Below are positions 53,936 to 62,703 of a stretch of DNA of 64,000 nt, piece after piece; position 1 is the stretch's first letter; each line of letters opens with the position of its first letter. The notes beneath the pieces were generated by a model. It was not told the origin of the DNA. It saw nothing but the letters and a program-made list of their open reading frames with translations, and did not search any database. The position numbers and the translations under genes are program-made. Source of the stretch: G963676655 sp963676655 (GTDB taxonomy: Bacteria; Verrucomicrobiota; Lentisphaeria; Victivallales; Victivallaceae); NCBI GenBank assembly GCA_963676655.2, contig CAXXKX010000003.1, forward strand, positions 744,001-808,000, given 5' to 3'.

Positions 53936-55477
53936 ATGCATCCGGCCATTACTATCGGCATCAGCGGCGTTGTTGGCGCTTGTATTGGTGCGGTCACCAA
54001 TGAACTGGCAATCCGCTGGATATTCCGCTACATCATGCCGCGTAAAAAAAACGACATGGCGCTAGCAATCCGGGAAGTGCTGTCTGGCGATTTAATGTCG
54101 CCGGAACGATTACGGGCAAAATTTCAGGAAGAAAAATTCCGGCAGGTGCTTAAGGACAATATCCGGCAGTATCTTGATGAACTAGCTAATCGCGACCTGC
54201 CGTCACCCCGCGCCATGCTGCCGGAAAAAGCGGCCGGAGCATTGGAACAAGTTCTGGCCACTTTACCGGCAGAGGAAATACGCGGCTTTATTCAGCATGA
54301 CAAATTCGCCTCGGAAATTCTCAAGCCTTTTTTGAACCGGCTGCTTGAAGAAGCATTGAAAAAAAGTCCGCGCGAACTGCTGCCGGAAACCATTGATTCT
54401 GCTCTTTCACAATTGCCCGCGACTATTGGCAGAATGCTTGAAGCTCCATCGGTTCGGGAGAAACTTGCCCGGATAGCCACTGACCTGCTCTATCCTTCTC
54501 TGACGTCATCGGAACCGCTCCATAAATTGCTGCCGCCGGAGGCAGGCGACCTGGTAAGTTCAGCCGTCAAGGAAGCGGTTCCGCATCTGCGCGGCTCGCT
54601 TGAAGAGCTGTTGAAGGATGAAAAAGTTCAAAAAAAGCTTTCCGCTTTTATTCGCGGTTCGATAAAAGATCACTTCAAAGTAAAACCGGAAGACTCTTTG
54701 CTGGGGCGCGGCAAAAAAATACTGATAGACGGCGCTATGGATTTTTTTGATATGGATACGGAGGTAGACGAGTTCTGTCGCGCACTTCCTGACCGTATCA
54801 AGGGCGAAATGAATCCCGGTCATCCCGCGTTCAAACAATTTACCGATGACCTGGCTAAGACGATTTTAAATTCTCCGCCGCGAAAAATGCTGGTAATTCG
54901 TGATCGCAAACACTTGGAAACAACCCTCTCCGGACTGCTTCAGCAATTACCGACCGACACTCTTGGCGTCGCTATCGCTAAAATCGTCAAGGACGCGCTG
55001 TCCCGGGCGGCAAACGCCGAAATTAAGACTTTGCTCAGGTTCACCGGGGCCGGCGGCTTTGGAGCAGATACAGTTGAGAAAATGACCGATAAAATCAAAC
55101 AAATACTGTTGTCGGAAGAATCCGCCAAAGTGATCGAATCCGGCTGCCGGGATTTTGCCGTCAGGTTCATCGACCGTCCAATCGGACGACCGGAAAAATT
55201 ACTGACTCCTCAGACTCGTACCGACCTGACGGATTTCCTGGAAACCGCCGCCATCGAAACCTTGAGCGAACGGCTTGAGGATTTCACCCGCAACAGCGGT
55301 ATCTGGGATACGGTGGTTGATTCAATCGTCAGCCTGGACGACAAGCAAATGGAGATTATGGCCCGGCGCATCGCCAACCGGGAACTCAAATGGGTCACCG
55401 TCCTCGGCGGCATTATCGGTTTTATCATCGGCATCCTGCAGGGCGGACTGAATTTTTATCTGAACCTGAAAAAGTAA
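53936..55477 (+). CDS. DUF445 family membrane-associated protein
   Basis: 513 residues. The N-terminal hairpin GISGVVGACIGAVTNELAIRWIFR is the DUF445 (YheB-like) signature: a Gly-rich membrane segment, then TN-x-x-AI-x-x-x-F. A long alpha-helical domain follows, and the C-terminus ends with a second membrane segment (VTVLGGIIGFIIGILQGGL). AAGGAA precedes the start. The family's function is unknown; it is thought to be envelope-associated. Its stop lies 3 bases from that of the convergent small gene. Confidence 0.85.
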   Translation: MHPAITIGISGVVGACIGAVTNELAIRWIFRYIMPRKKNDMALAIREVLSGDLMSPERLRAKFQEEKFRQVLKDNIRQYLDELANRDLPSPRAMLPEKAAGALEQVLATLPAEEIRGFIQHDKFASEILKPFLNRLLEEALKKSPRELLPETIDSALSQLPATIGRMLEAPSVREKLARIATDLLYPSLTSSEPLHKLLPPEAGDLVSSAVKEAVPHLRGSLEELLKDEKVQKKLSAFIRGSIKDHFKVKPEDSLLGRGKKILIDGAMDFFDMDTEVDEFCRALPDRIKGEMNPGHPAFKQFTDDLAKTILNSPPRKMLVIRDRKHLETTLSGLLQQLPTDTLGVAIAKIVKDALSRAANAEIKTLLRFTGAGGFGADTVEKMTDKIKQILLSEESAKVIESGCRDFAVRFIDRPIGRPEKLLTPQTRTDLTDFLETAAIETLSERLEDFTRNSGIWDTVVDSIVSLDDKQMEIMARRIANRELKWVTVLGGIIGFIIGILQGGLNFYLNLKK

Positions 55478-55480
55478 TCC

Positions 55481-55894
55481 TTATTTATCAATTTTGTACT
55501 CTTTAAAGTTTTTTATCGGACCTTTATAGAATTCTTTCAAACTGACGTCTTTCATGATTCTTCGAAGGAAATCTGCTCCACAGACATGGCCGAAATAACA
55601 GCTTATTTTACCATTGCTGTCTTTGATCACAATCGTGCCGCCGTCGATATGCCCATGACTGTTTTTGCAGACACCAAATACCCAGCTATCATCCGGGTAA
55701 TAAAAAAAGTCAATTCCCGGATAACGTTTCCGCGCTTCCTCAAAGCTGTTGATACCCTTAAATTTGGCGCTCCATTCCCGGGCATAAGCTTCGGAACCGG
55801 AACCATCGGGAATCAGCATCGGCACCAGAAAAAACAACGGCGGCACCAGCACAATCAGAATGATAATAAGATATTTACGAGTGAGTTTTTTCAT
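55481..55894 (-). CDS. small membrane-anchored protein of unknown function
   Basis: 137 residues with an N-terminal membrane segment (about 8-28) and a polar domain outside. No family is recognised; the domain has three Cys (VCKNSHGHIDGG, SCYFGHVC). It overlaps the upstream gene by ATGA, so the two are expressed together. A truncated copy of its first seven codons lies at 56518-56553. Confidence 0.6.
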   Translation of the reverse strand: MKKLTRKYLIIILIVLVPPLFFLVPMLIPDGSGSEAYAREWSAKFKGINSFEEARKRYPGIDFFYYPDDSWVFGVCKNSHGHIDGGTIVIKDSNGKISCYFGHVCGADFLRRIMKDVSLKEFYKGPIKNFKEYKIDK

Positions 55895-56379
55895 TGCTCA
55901 TCTTTACCATATTCTGTAAATTTAACCACGAATCTATCATTGACATCAACCCATAATTCATTTCTTCGTCGGAAATGAGGGTAGCCAAGACAATGCAATA
56001 CCAGAAAAGGCATATCACGCTTTAAAGGTGGTTTACGATAAATATAAGTTGTCCAGTTAGCAATGTCATTCGGTCTGCCGGGAAATGATGTTTGCGCAGG
56101 ACAGGCAAAACAATTTTTTCTGAGATTTTTTGAATCGACATTGAGTTCTTTGGTATAACCTCCGGTAAACAAAACAGCCAAATCTTCAGGATAAACGTCA
56201 TAGTCCAATTTATACATCGCCAGAGCATTACCGATTTTTCGCAAATGACTGGAACAACAGATATAATCATTGTCGTGACTTCTTATCCTCTCTCCCCAAA
56301 ACATCGGCCCGAACATTAGTAATATCACTAAAAGAAAACAAGCCGCGATTATCCAATTTTTTGTCGTTGCCTTAATCAT
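55891..56379 (-). CDS. pseudopilin-like globular domain on a plain membrane anchor
   Basis: 162 residues. The N-terminus TTKNWIIAACFLLVILLMFGPMF is an ordinary signal anchor without the FTLIE cleavage motif. The next segment CSSHLRKIGNALAMYKLDYDVYPEDL closely follows the C..NLKQIG.AL.MY..DYD..P pattern that comes just after the helix in pseudopilins. It therefore looks like a pseudopilin that lost its processing site. It overlaps the following gene by 4 bases. Confidence 0.6.
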   Translation of the reverse strand: MIKATTKNWIIAACFLLVILLMFGPMFWGERIRSHDNDYICCSSHLRKIGNALAMYKLDYDVYPEDLAVLFTGGYTKELNVDSKNLRKNCFACPAQTSFPGRPNDIANWTTYIYRKPPLKRDMPFLVLHCLGYPHFRRRNELWVDVNDRFVVKFTEYGKDEQ

Positions 56380-56517
56380 CGTTTCCCCTAAATTCGAACA
56401 TTCAACCGCCGATTACTAAGGTAATGCATAAACGGAAAAAAGCAAATACACATCAAAGCGGCGCACCCAATGGGCAAAGATTAATGATAAGAGACCATAT
56501 GAGGATAAAATAACCTG

Positions 56518-56553
56518 TTAATCAATAATATGTTTACGAGTGAGTTTTTTCAT
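56518..56553 (-). pseudogene. remnant duplicate of the 5' end of the gene at 55481-55894
   Basis: Read leftward from 56553, the sequence encodes MKKLTRKHIID and a stop. The first 21 bases or so are identical to the start of the gene at 55894 (MKKLTRKYLIII). Nothing recognisable follows. This looks like the residue of a tandem duplication, with the rest of the copy deleted. Confidence 0.5.
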
Positions 56554-56625
56554 TTCAAACTCTGCAATATGTAATAACCAGTCATAAGTTAAGTAAGGAT
56601 TCCCATATCGCTTGATAAATGTTTT

Positions 56626-57768
56626 TCATGGCTGCGGCCATTTGGACCAGTCAATCTTTTTAATTTTTGTAGATTGGAGCATTGCGCTGTTGCCGACCCA
56701 TAGCGCGAAATACGGCTTGATTTTTGGAGAAACACCAGGTTTATGATTCTTTTCTTTCTGTTGGAGTAAAACCAAAAAAGGTTTATCAAAGTAATACCAT
56801 TTTGCCGGCCCACCACCAAGGGCACAACATACTTCAGATTTCATAACAGCCCCCTTCTCGTCAAGCTTGAAATGAATTAACTGAGTCGCTCTCAAAACAG
56901 GTTGACCATCCATTTTCGGATTCTCTGACTTAATTACTTTCCCCAACAATTCACGGTAGCGGCGACCAAGCGCAAACTTGATTACCGGAATATTAAGTGC
57001 ATGGCCTTCATGCAATTGCTCAGGAGAGGACTTTGATATTCTTTTGTTTACCGCGTTGATTGTTCCCCGCAATGTTTTTTGCGGCTTTACTTTTGCCAGA
57101 ATGAGACGGTCATTTTGTGACTTTGTTTTCAGTTCGATGATGAAATCGTCATTACTTTTATAATCAAGGATATAAACTTGACTGGCCATTTGCATTTTCA
57201 TATCAATTGATTGATTATACAACTCAATGCCAAAGCAGTCAACCAGTAACCCCTGGAATCGCATATGACGATAAAAACGCATGAACGGATACTTGAACAG
57301 TAAGTTTTTATAAATATATGAGTATGCGATAATACCTGTTTCCGGCAAATCATTTAGCAACAACGGTCGTGCCTGATCTCCAAATTTAGCTTTCAATGCT
57401 GACCTTATTTTTTCCTCAATTCCTTTGTTGATAAAACCACCCAAAGCGACACACGCGTCATCGCTGATATCCTTTGTTGTAAATTCCTGTTTATTCAAAG
57501 CGGCGGCAAGAGATGACGGCTGGTCAAACTTTATTCCGCCACCGTTTATTTTACATAATTCGTTCCAGGCCAGTTGAAAAGAAGATGTCCATAGTACATT
57601 AGTTTGATTTGGAATGGAGCAATCCAGAATCGGAGTAATAATTGTATGACGTACTTTTTTTTCGGATTGATTTTGGTCACCTTGGCGTCCAGTTGAATTA
57701 TCTTGTCCGAACAGAATGCAAGGGAAAAGAAAAGCAAAAAAAGCAAGTGATAAGATATTTCTCCACAT
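56626..57768 (-). CDS. secreted protein of unknown function with serpin-like C-terminus
   Basis: 380 residues; signal peptide 1-21 (ends ILFGQ). The pattern near the end, HFKLDEKGAVMKSEVCCALGG, then FDKPFLVLLQQKE and YFALWVGNS, resembles the serpin hinge (E-E-G-T), the F-x-x-D-x-P-F-x-F strand and the F-x-G-R-V strand. The N-terminal NVLWTSSFQLAWNEL recalls the serpin N-V-x-x-S-P start. The hinge lacks the Ala run, so inhibition is doubtful. A distant serpin fold is a hypothesis only. It is alone, leftward, with REP-like hairpins behind its promoter. Confidence 0.5.
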   Translation of the reverse strand: MWRNILSLAFFAFLFPCILFGQDNSTGRQGDQNQSEKKVRHTIITPILDCSIPNQTNVLWTSSFQLAWNELCKINGGGIKFDQPSSLAAALNKQEFTTKDISDDACVALGGFINKGIEEKIRSALKAKFGDQARPLLLNDLPETGIIAYSYIYKNLLFKYPFMRFYRHMRFQGLLVDCFGIELYNQSIDMKMQMASQVYILDYKSNDDFIIELKTKSQNDRLILAKVKPQKTLRGTINAVNKRISKSSPEQLHEGHALNIPVIKFALGRRYRELLGKVIKSENPKMDGQPVLRATQLIHFKLDEKGAVMKSEVCCALGGGPAKWYYFDKPFLVLLQQKEKNHKPGVSPKIKPYFALWVGNSAMLQSTKIKKIDWSKWPQP

Positions 57769-57874
57769 TGTAATCCTCCATTATCAATATCCGAATCATA
57801 TTACGTTAAAGTAACTTATCTTATCTGCCGTGTCAAATTACCGAAATATAAATTTTTTCGAGATTATTTGGAGC

Positions 57875-57892
57875 GCCGCAGGCTACTGCGGC
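57875..57892. repeat. REP-like hairpin 1
   Basis: GCCGCAG-GCTA-CTGCGGC: a perfect 7-base-pair stem with a tetraloop. It is part of a 21-base unit that recurs inverted at 57987-58007 with one difference. GC-rich, unlike the AT-rich flanks. Confidence 0.7.
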
Positions 57893-57987
57893 ATTACGCT
57901 CAAGATTGATAAACCGAAAAACGCAGCATATTGCAAGATTTTTTTGCCGTAAATTCAATGAATAATTTTGTTTTCACGATAATCCAT

Positions 57988-58005
57988 GCCGCAGTGGCCT
58001 GCGGC
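57988..58005. repeat. REP-like hairpin 2, inverted relative to hairpin 1
   Basis: GCCGCAG-TGGC-CTGCGGC. With hairpin 1 it forms a head-to-head pair about 95 bases apart, the layout of a BIME. It is followed by ATTTCAAT (58016-58023) and ATTGAAAT (58036-58043), another perfect inverted repeat. These repeats are what the 345-base gap 57769-58113 contains; no gene is seen there. Confidence 0.7.
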
Positions 58006-58113
58006 GCAATAAACAATTTCAATACTTCCAGCCTGATTGAAATGTATTGTCCAGCACTCTGGGCAGAACAGGCAACGCGTCACACTTATATGCCGCCCTG
58101 ACCGCGCTTTAAT

Positions 58114-58980
58114 TTACGCTTCGGCGGCGATGGAGTCGGAATCAGGATTGTAGACGGGGATCAGCAAGGCGGTACTGCAGCCGGGACAGTTGTGCCGGCG
58201 TCCGGCCCAGTTGAAGCGGGATTTGATCTTCTGGCCGCAAACAGGACAGCGGAACTTGAAATAACCGTGAGAAAAATAATAATCTGAAAATGCCGAATCG
58301 GTCATTTCGGAACTCTGGGTTTCACTGGCGCGGCGAATCAATGAATCATTATCCAGGGCGGCACGCTCGATTAGCGATTTAAGCTCATTTTCCGGAACCG
58401 GTCCGAATTCCTGCTCTTTTGTCGTATAAAACCACAATTCCTCCAAGGCCAGTTCTTTTTCGACTTCCGGTTCTTCGGGTTCGCTTTTTTCAGCTTCCAT
58501 CGCTTTTTTAGTCGGGCGTGGAGTCGGAGGTTGATCCAGAATGATCTTTTTCCGGGTATTGGCTTTTGATTCCGGAGAATCCTTATTTTCGTCCATTGAC
58601 TTAAAAGTCACAAAACCCTGAGTATTGCGAACTCCTTTGAACTGTCTGAAAGAGCGTTTTTTGGGCTTCTCCTTCTCGTCCGTCTCTTCAGCTTTAGGGG
58701 ATGGAGTCGCTTCACCTATGCTAATTTTGGTAGGCTGATGATAATTATCCTTCTCCTTGCCGTCATCAGATTGATCCGGATCTTTTTTGGAACGGGGAAA
58801 GAAGCGTGCGGAAAAGTGTCCGTCGAGTTTTTTCTGCAGACGGGTCATTTTAAGCCAGACTGAGAACAAAAGCGCCGACAGGCCGATTATTAAAAAAATC
58901 AAACCAGCCATTAAAAAGAAAACTCCCTGACTGGCAGAGATAATCGGAAATATCTGATTAAAACCCAAAAAAACCTCCAT
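58114..58980 (-). CDS. membrane protein with GYF_2 domain and zinc ribbon
   Basis: 288 residues. A hydrophobic segment (about 18-45) is followed by a long charged, Lys/Glu/Pro-rich linker (50-180), a GYF_2-type domain (LWFYTTKEQEFGPVPENELKSLI, about 190-235) and a zinc ribbon (CPVCGQ...CPGCST, about 250-275). GYF_2 domains are thought to bind Pro-rich peptides. The ATG at 58980 lacks a ribosome site, while GGAGG within codons 2-3 would suit a TTG start at 58968; the start is uncertain. Function unknown. Confidence 0.65.
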   Translation of the reverse strand: MEVFLGFNQIFPIISASQGVFFLMAGLIFLIIGLSALLFSVWLKMTRLQKKLDGHFSARFFPRSKKDPDQSDDGKEKDNYHQPTKISIGEATPSPKAEETDEKEKPKKRSFRQFKGVRNTQGFVTFKSMDENKDSPESKANTRKKIILDQPPTPRPTKKAMEAEKSEPEEPEVEKELALEELWFYTTKEQEFGPVPENELKSLIERAALDNDSLIRRASETQSSEMTDSAFSDYYFSHGYFKFRCPVCGQKIKSRFNWAGRRHNCPGCSTALLIPVYNPDSDSIAAEA

Positions 58981-59161
58981 CAGATAACACTTTTTTCACC
59001 TATTTCAATTTTATTATACCACAAACGATTATATAAGTCAATCATTTATTATATGTTTTATTTTAAAATATTGTTCTACTAATAATTACATAATACTTGA
59101 AATTGATTTTGTCAAGCACTTTAACCAGGCTTATTAATCGATTACTCCGGCTGATATACTG

Positions 59162-59360
59162 CCTCAGTTTTTTTGCGAGGCTAATCCTGCTTACATCCTA
59201 CGCTCAAACGTAATTGAAAAAGCTCAAATTGCTTTTCCAATCACATCGCTCCGGATGAATGGATGTTACAGCGGCAAACAAAGTTTGCCAACTTAGCGTA
59301 CGGCATGACCGCCGCTATGGCGACCAACGTTCCGCCGTTGGATCGCGTCCGCATAGGACA
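59162..59360. repeat. array of about eight small hairpins in a non-coding stretch
   Basis: Inverted repeats follow one another: GCCTC/GAGGC (59162-59182), TACG/CGTA (59200-59213), ATTGAAAAAGC/GCTTTTCCAAT (59214-59242, one mismatch), CATC/GATG (59245-59258), GGCAAAC/GTTTGCC (59274-59290), CGCC/GGCG (59311-59323), CCAACG/CGTTGG (59325-59342) and GTCC/GGAC (59348-59360). The 559-base gap 58981-59539 shows no open gene, and its flanks are AT-rich. It could be a structured RNA or a composite repeat. Confidence 0.55.
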
Positions 59361-59539
59361 CGATACGATATAATTAAAATTTTTTTAAGCTCAATAAAAA
59401 AGTGAACGATTACGTTTTTAAGGTTTTCACTGCGCTTTTACTGCTATCAAGGGTTGAAAAAGCACCCGGGGAATGCTAAATTACCCGTTTGAATTTTAGA
59501 TAAAAACAGATTTTGACGCGGAAAACGACTCAAAAAATA

Positions 59540-62500
59540 ATGAAACAAAGTTTTGAAGACAGACTGATAGACGCCTCCGGCAAAGACACCCTGAAAAAGG
59601 CCAAAATGCTGCTCAAAAGCAGTACTCCGGTCTGTGCCTGGCGCTCTGAACAGGGAAAACTTCTGCACGCTATTTTCACCGTGTCCGAACGCAATTTATC
59701 CGTTGCAACAAGCGCATCGGAGAGCACTGGAGAATGTGATTGCGGCAAATGCGCGGAAGGCAATTTGTGTGAACACGCGATTGCGACCAAACTTTATTTC
59801 ACCAGATTCACGCCTCCGGCGATTCCGGAAATCAATTCCGGAGCCGCTTATGCCGGAATGCGCGGAAGGGATTTTGAAGAACTCATAAAAGAGCTGCCCG
59901 CTGAACCGGATGCAAGACTGCGGATTGAAGCGGCCAGCGAATTTATCCACGTCCCCAGCAAATGGGAAAATGCACTGTTAAAGATAAAGCTTTGCAAGGG
60001 CAGTCGGGAATACACTGGAAATGTCAACAATCTGCGTACGCTGTTTTTTGATAAGACACTTTCAGTCACCTTGAAGTATCACGATTTTCCGCCATTGGAA
60101 CGCCAGATCATCAGGTATCTGGCCCTGAACGGAGCCCCGGAAAAATCAATGGTGATGCTTAACTCGGAACAGACCGCTGAACTTTTTCACTCCATGCACG
60201 GCTTTAAAAGCTTTTTCCGCGAAGGCCGTGCGGTAGCGGTCCGCAATGAGCCGGCGGAACTGGTTCTGGCTGCGGCTGATCACGGCGGAAAAATGCGGAT
60301 GGAGCCGGCTCTGCTGGCCGGAGAATCGTTAATCGAACTGGATAAAGCACGAGTCATTATCGGCCGGACCGGATTATGGGCCGGGATAGACAATGAATAC
60401 TGGTGGGTTCCCGCAACGGCCGAAATTAACTGGATGCGCAGCTTCATTCGTTTAAAGCCATTTATGGCCAACACCGCTTCCTTTGCCAATATTTTCGGAG
60501 CCAGACGTCTACCGGTCAAAATCCTTCGCCGGGCGCCGGAAAAACCCGTTCCCGGCAAATGTGTTCCGGTCTATTCCGGCATGTTAACTGCGGAAGGTTC
60601 CTTTCATTTGCAACTGCAGTTCGATTATGGCAACGGTCAATTCTGCAATCCGGACGGTGGACGTTATATTGTGGACGCTCCTAAAGCCATCCAGCGCGAT
60701 GAACTGGCGGAACGAATTTATGTTGAAGAACTGCGCTGTTTCGGATTCAGCCTTGAAGATGGCGGTATGCCGGGATTTTTCGGTTTCATAATAAAAAATA
60801 ATCCGGAAGCTATTGGAACATTTTTGGACCGGCTGGTCGCGGAATGGCAAAAAGAGGGCCGGACCTTTCGACTCGACTCAAGACTGGCGCTATTATCAGG
60901 CGGCGGCCTTGGAGTTCAGGAAATAAGCCTGATATGTCCGCGTGCGGTGGAATTGAATGACAGTCTGGAAATATCTTACAGTCTGGAAGCCGGAAAAGCC
61001 AGAATTACCTGGCAGGATGCGGCCTCCGCAGCACGGGAACATCGAAAATACATCAAGTCAGCCGGCGGTAAAATGCTGGTTATTCCTTATCAGCTAGGCT
61101 GTTTCTTACGCAGTATTTCAGGAATTTTACGCCGAAACGATCCGCAGGCAGGGGTTCTCGAAATTCCGCGCCATACGGTTCATTTCTGGTTGAATATGGC
61201 AAAAGGAATGCCTCAGGCTTGTCCGCCCGAACTTGGCCCTTATATGTTTTTCACCCAGCAGAATGCCGGAATCATCGCCCCTCCGGTCCAGACCAACCGG
61301 TTCAAAGGAAAATTGCGCGATTACCAGCGTGAGGGCATTGCCTGGCTCGAACAACTGGCCGCACGCGGCTTCAACCCGGTCCTCGCGGATGAAATGGGTT
61401 TGGGTAAAACAGTGCAAACTCTGGCGTTGCTGTCCCGTTCGGCCGCCGGAGACCGACCATCACTGCTGGTCTGCCCGACCAGTCTGACAGACAACTGGGA
61501 ACGCGAAGCACAACGTTTTGTCCCGAAGTTCAAAGTATCGATTATCCGGGGACCGCGTCGCAAAACCCAATGGGACGAAGGCAAAGCGGCTGATTTGCTG
61601 ATTACCTCTTACGCAATAATTCGCCGCGACCTGGCGGCGCTTAAAGAAATGCAGTTTGACTACCTGATCCTCGATGAAGCACAGCATATCAAGAATCCTG
61701 CAACCGCGAATGCCCGCGCCTGTAAATCAGTCGTCGCGCGACGGCGTCTGGTTCTGACCGGTACGCCGCTGGAAAATTCTCCTGAGGATCTATGGAGTAT
61801 TTTTGATTTTCTGGAACCCGGCCTCCTTGGCGGCAGAACCGCATTCCGCGACTACTACGCAGACATTCACGACAGCCGGGAACTACAGGATGACCTGGCC
61901 TCCCGGGTCGGACCTCTGATCCTGCGTCGCACCAAGAAAGAGGTATGTGAAGAATTACCGCCCAAGATGGAGCATACCCTTTTCTGTGAAATGGAACCCG
62001 ATCAGCGCAAACTTTATGACGAACTGCTGAAACAGGGACGCGCTCAATGCGGCAAAATGCTGAAAAGCGGCCAGAAAGGGGCTGGAATCGAACTTCTCAC
62101 CACGTTGCTGCGGTTGCGGCAGACCTGTTGCGATCCGGCGCTGCTGCCAAATAAAATGGGAGCAAAAGTGTCCTCTGCTAAGGGCGATCTGCTGAGAGAA
62201 TTGATTCTGGAAAACATTGACAGTAAACATAAAATGCTGTTGTTCAGTCAGTTTACTTCTCAACTGGCACTGGTCAGGAGCTGGCTTGATGACAGCAAAA
62301 TAGAATATGAATATCTTGACGGTTCAACCCGCAATCGACTGGAAAAAGTTGATAACTTCAACGACAACCAGGACCTGTCTCTGTTTCTGCTGAGTTTGAA
62401 AGCCGGGGGCACCGGCCTCAACCTTACCTCTGCTGACACGGTCATTATTTATGACCCCTGGTGGAACCCGGCAGTTGAACTGCAGGCCGCCGACCGGACC

Positions 62501-62680
62501 CACCGAATCGGCCAGACCCAGCCCGTCAATATCATGAAACTGGTGGTGAAAGATTCTATCGAGGAACGTATTCTGCAAATGCAGCAGCATAAGCAGAAAA
62601 TCTTTGATGCTCTGATCGAAAATCCCGCTGCTGGACGCAAGATTTCACTGGACGAAATCAAGTTCCTGCTGGATGTATAA
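59540..62680 (+). CDS. SNF2-family helicase with SWIM zinc finger
   Basis: 1046 residues from the ATG at 59540; an in-frame TTG at 59513 is possible, and neither has a strong ribosome site. A SWIM zinc finger (CDCGKCAEGNLCEH) lies near residue 66, then a long middle region (120-590). The C-terminal half is a SNF2 ATPase: motif I DEMGLGKTVQT, motif II LDEAQHIKN, motif III LTGTPLENS, motif V LKAGGTGLNLTSAD and motif VI ADRTHRIGQ. Bacterial relatives of this kind are often called HepA/RapA-like. A role in chromatin, transcription or repair is not settled. Confidence 0.92.
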   Translation: MKQSFEDRLIDASGKDTLKKAKMLLKSSTPVCAWRSEQGKLLHAIFTVSERNLSVATSASESTGECDCGKCAEGNLCEHAIATKLYFTRFTPPAIPEINSGAAYAGMRGRDFEELIKELPAEPDARLRIEAASEFIHVPSKWENALLKIKLCKGSREYTGNVNNLRTLFFDKTLSVTLKYHDFPPLERQIIRYLALNGAPEKSMVMLNSEQTAELFHSMHGFKSFFREGRAVAVRNEPAELVLAAADHGGKMRMEPALLAGESLIELDKARVIIGRTGLWAGIDNEYWWVPATAEINWMRSFIRLKPFMANTASFANIFGARRLPVKILRRAPEKPVPGKCVPVYSGMLTAEGSFHLQLQFDYGNGQFCNPDGGRYIVDAPKAIQRDELAERIYVEELRCFGFSLEDGGMPGFFGFIIKNNPEAIGTFLDRLVAEWQKEGRTFRLDSRLALLSGGGLGVQEISLICPRAVELNDSLEISYSLEAGKARITWQDAASAAREHRKYIKSAGGKMLVIPYQLGCFLRSISGILRRNDPQAGVLEIPRHTVHFWLNMAKGMPQACPPELGPYMFFTQQNAGIIAPPVQTNRFKGKLRDYQREGIAWLEQLAARGFNPVLADEMGLGKTVQTLALLSRSAAGDRPSLLVCPTSLTDNWEREAQRFVPKFKVSIIRGPRRKTQWDEGKAADLLITSYAIIRRDLAALKEMQFDYLILDEAQHIKNPATANARACKSVVARRRLVLTGTPLENSPEDLWSIFDFLEPGLLGGRTAFRDYYADIHDSRELQDDLASRVGPLILRRTKKEVCEELPPKMEHTLFCEMEPDQRKLYDELLKQGRAQCGKMLKSGQKGAGIELLTTLLRLRQTCCDPALLPNKMGAKVSSAKGDLLRELILENIDSKHKMLLFSQFTSQLALVRSWLDDSKIEYEYLDGSTRNRLEKVDNFNDNQDLSLFLLSLKAGGTGLNLTSADTVIIYDPWWNPAVELQAADRTHRIGQTQPVNIMKLVVKDSIEERILQMQQHKQKIFDALIENPAAGRKISLDEIKFLLDV

Positions 62681-62703
62681 CTTCGACTTGAAGAGCCGGA
62701 TTA

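Noticed and set aside
58981..59539. A possible decayed protein gene in the hairpin-rich gap
   Set aside because: No frame keeps recognisable protein similarity, and inverted repeats explain the sequence better.
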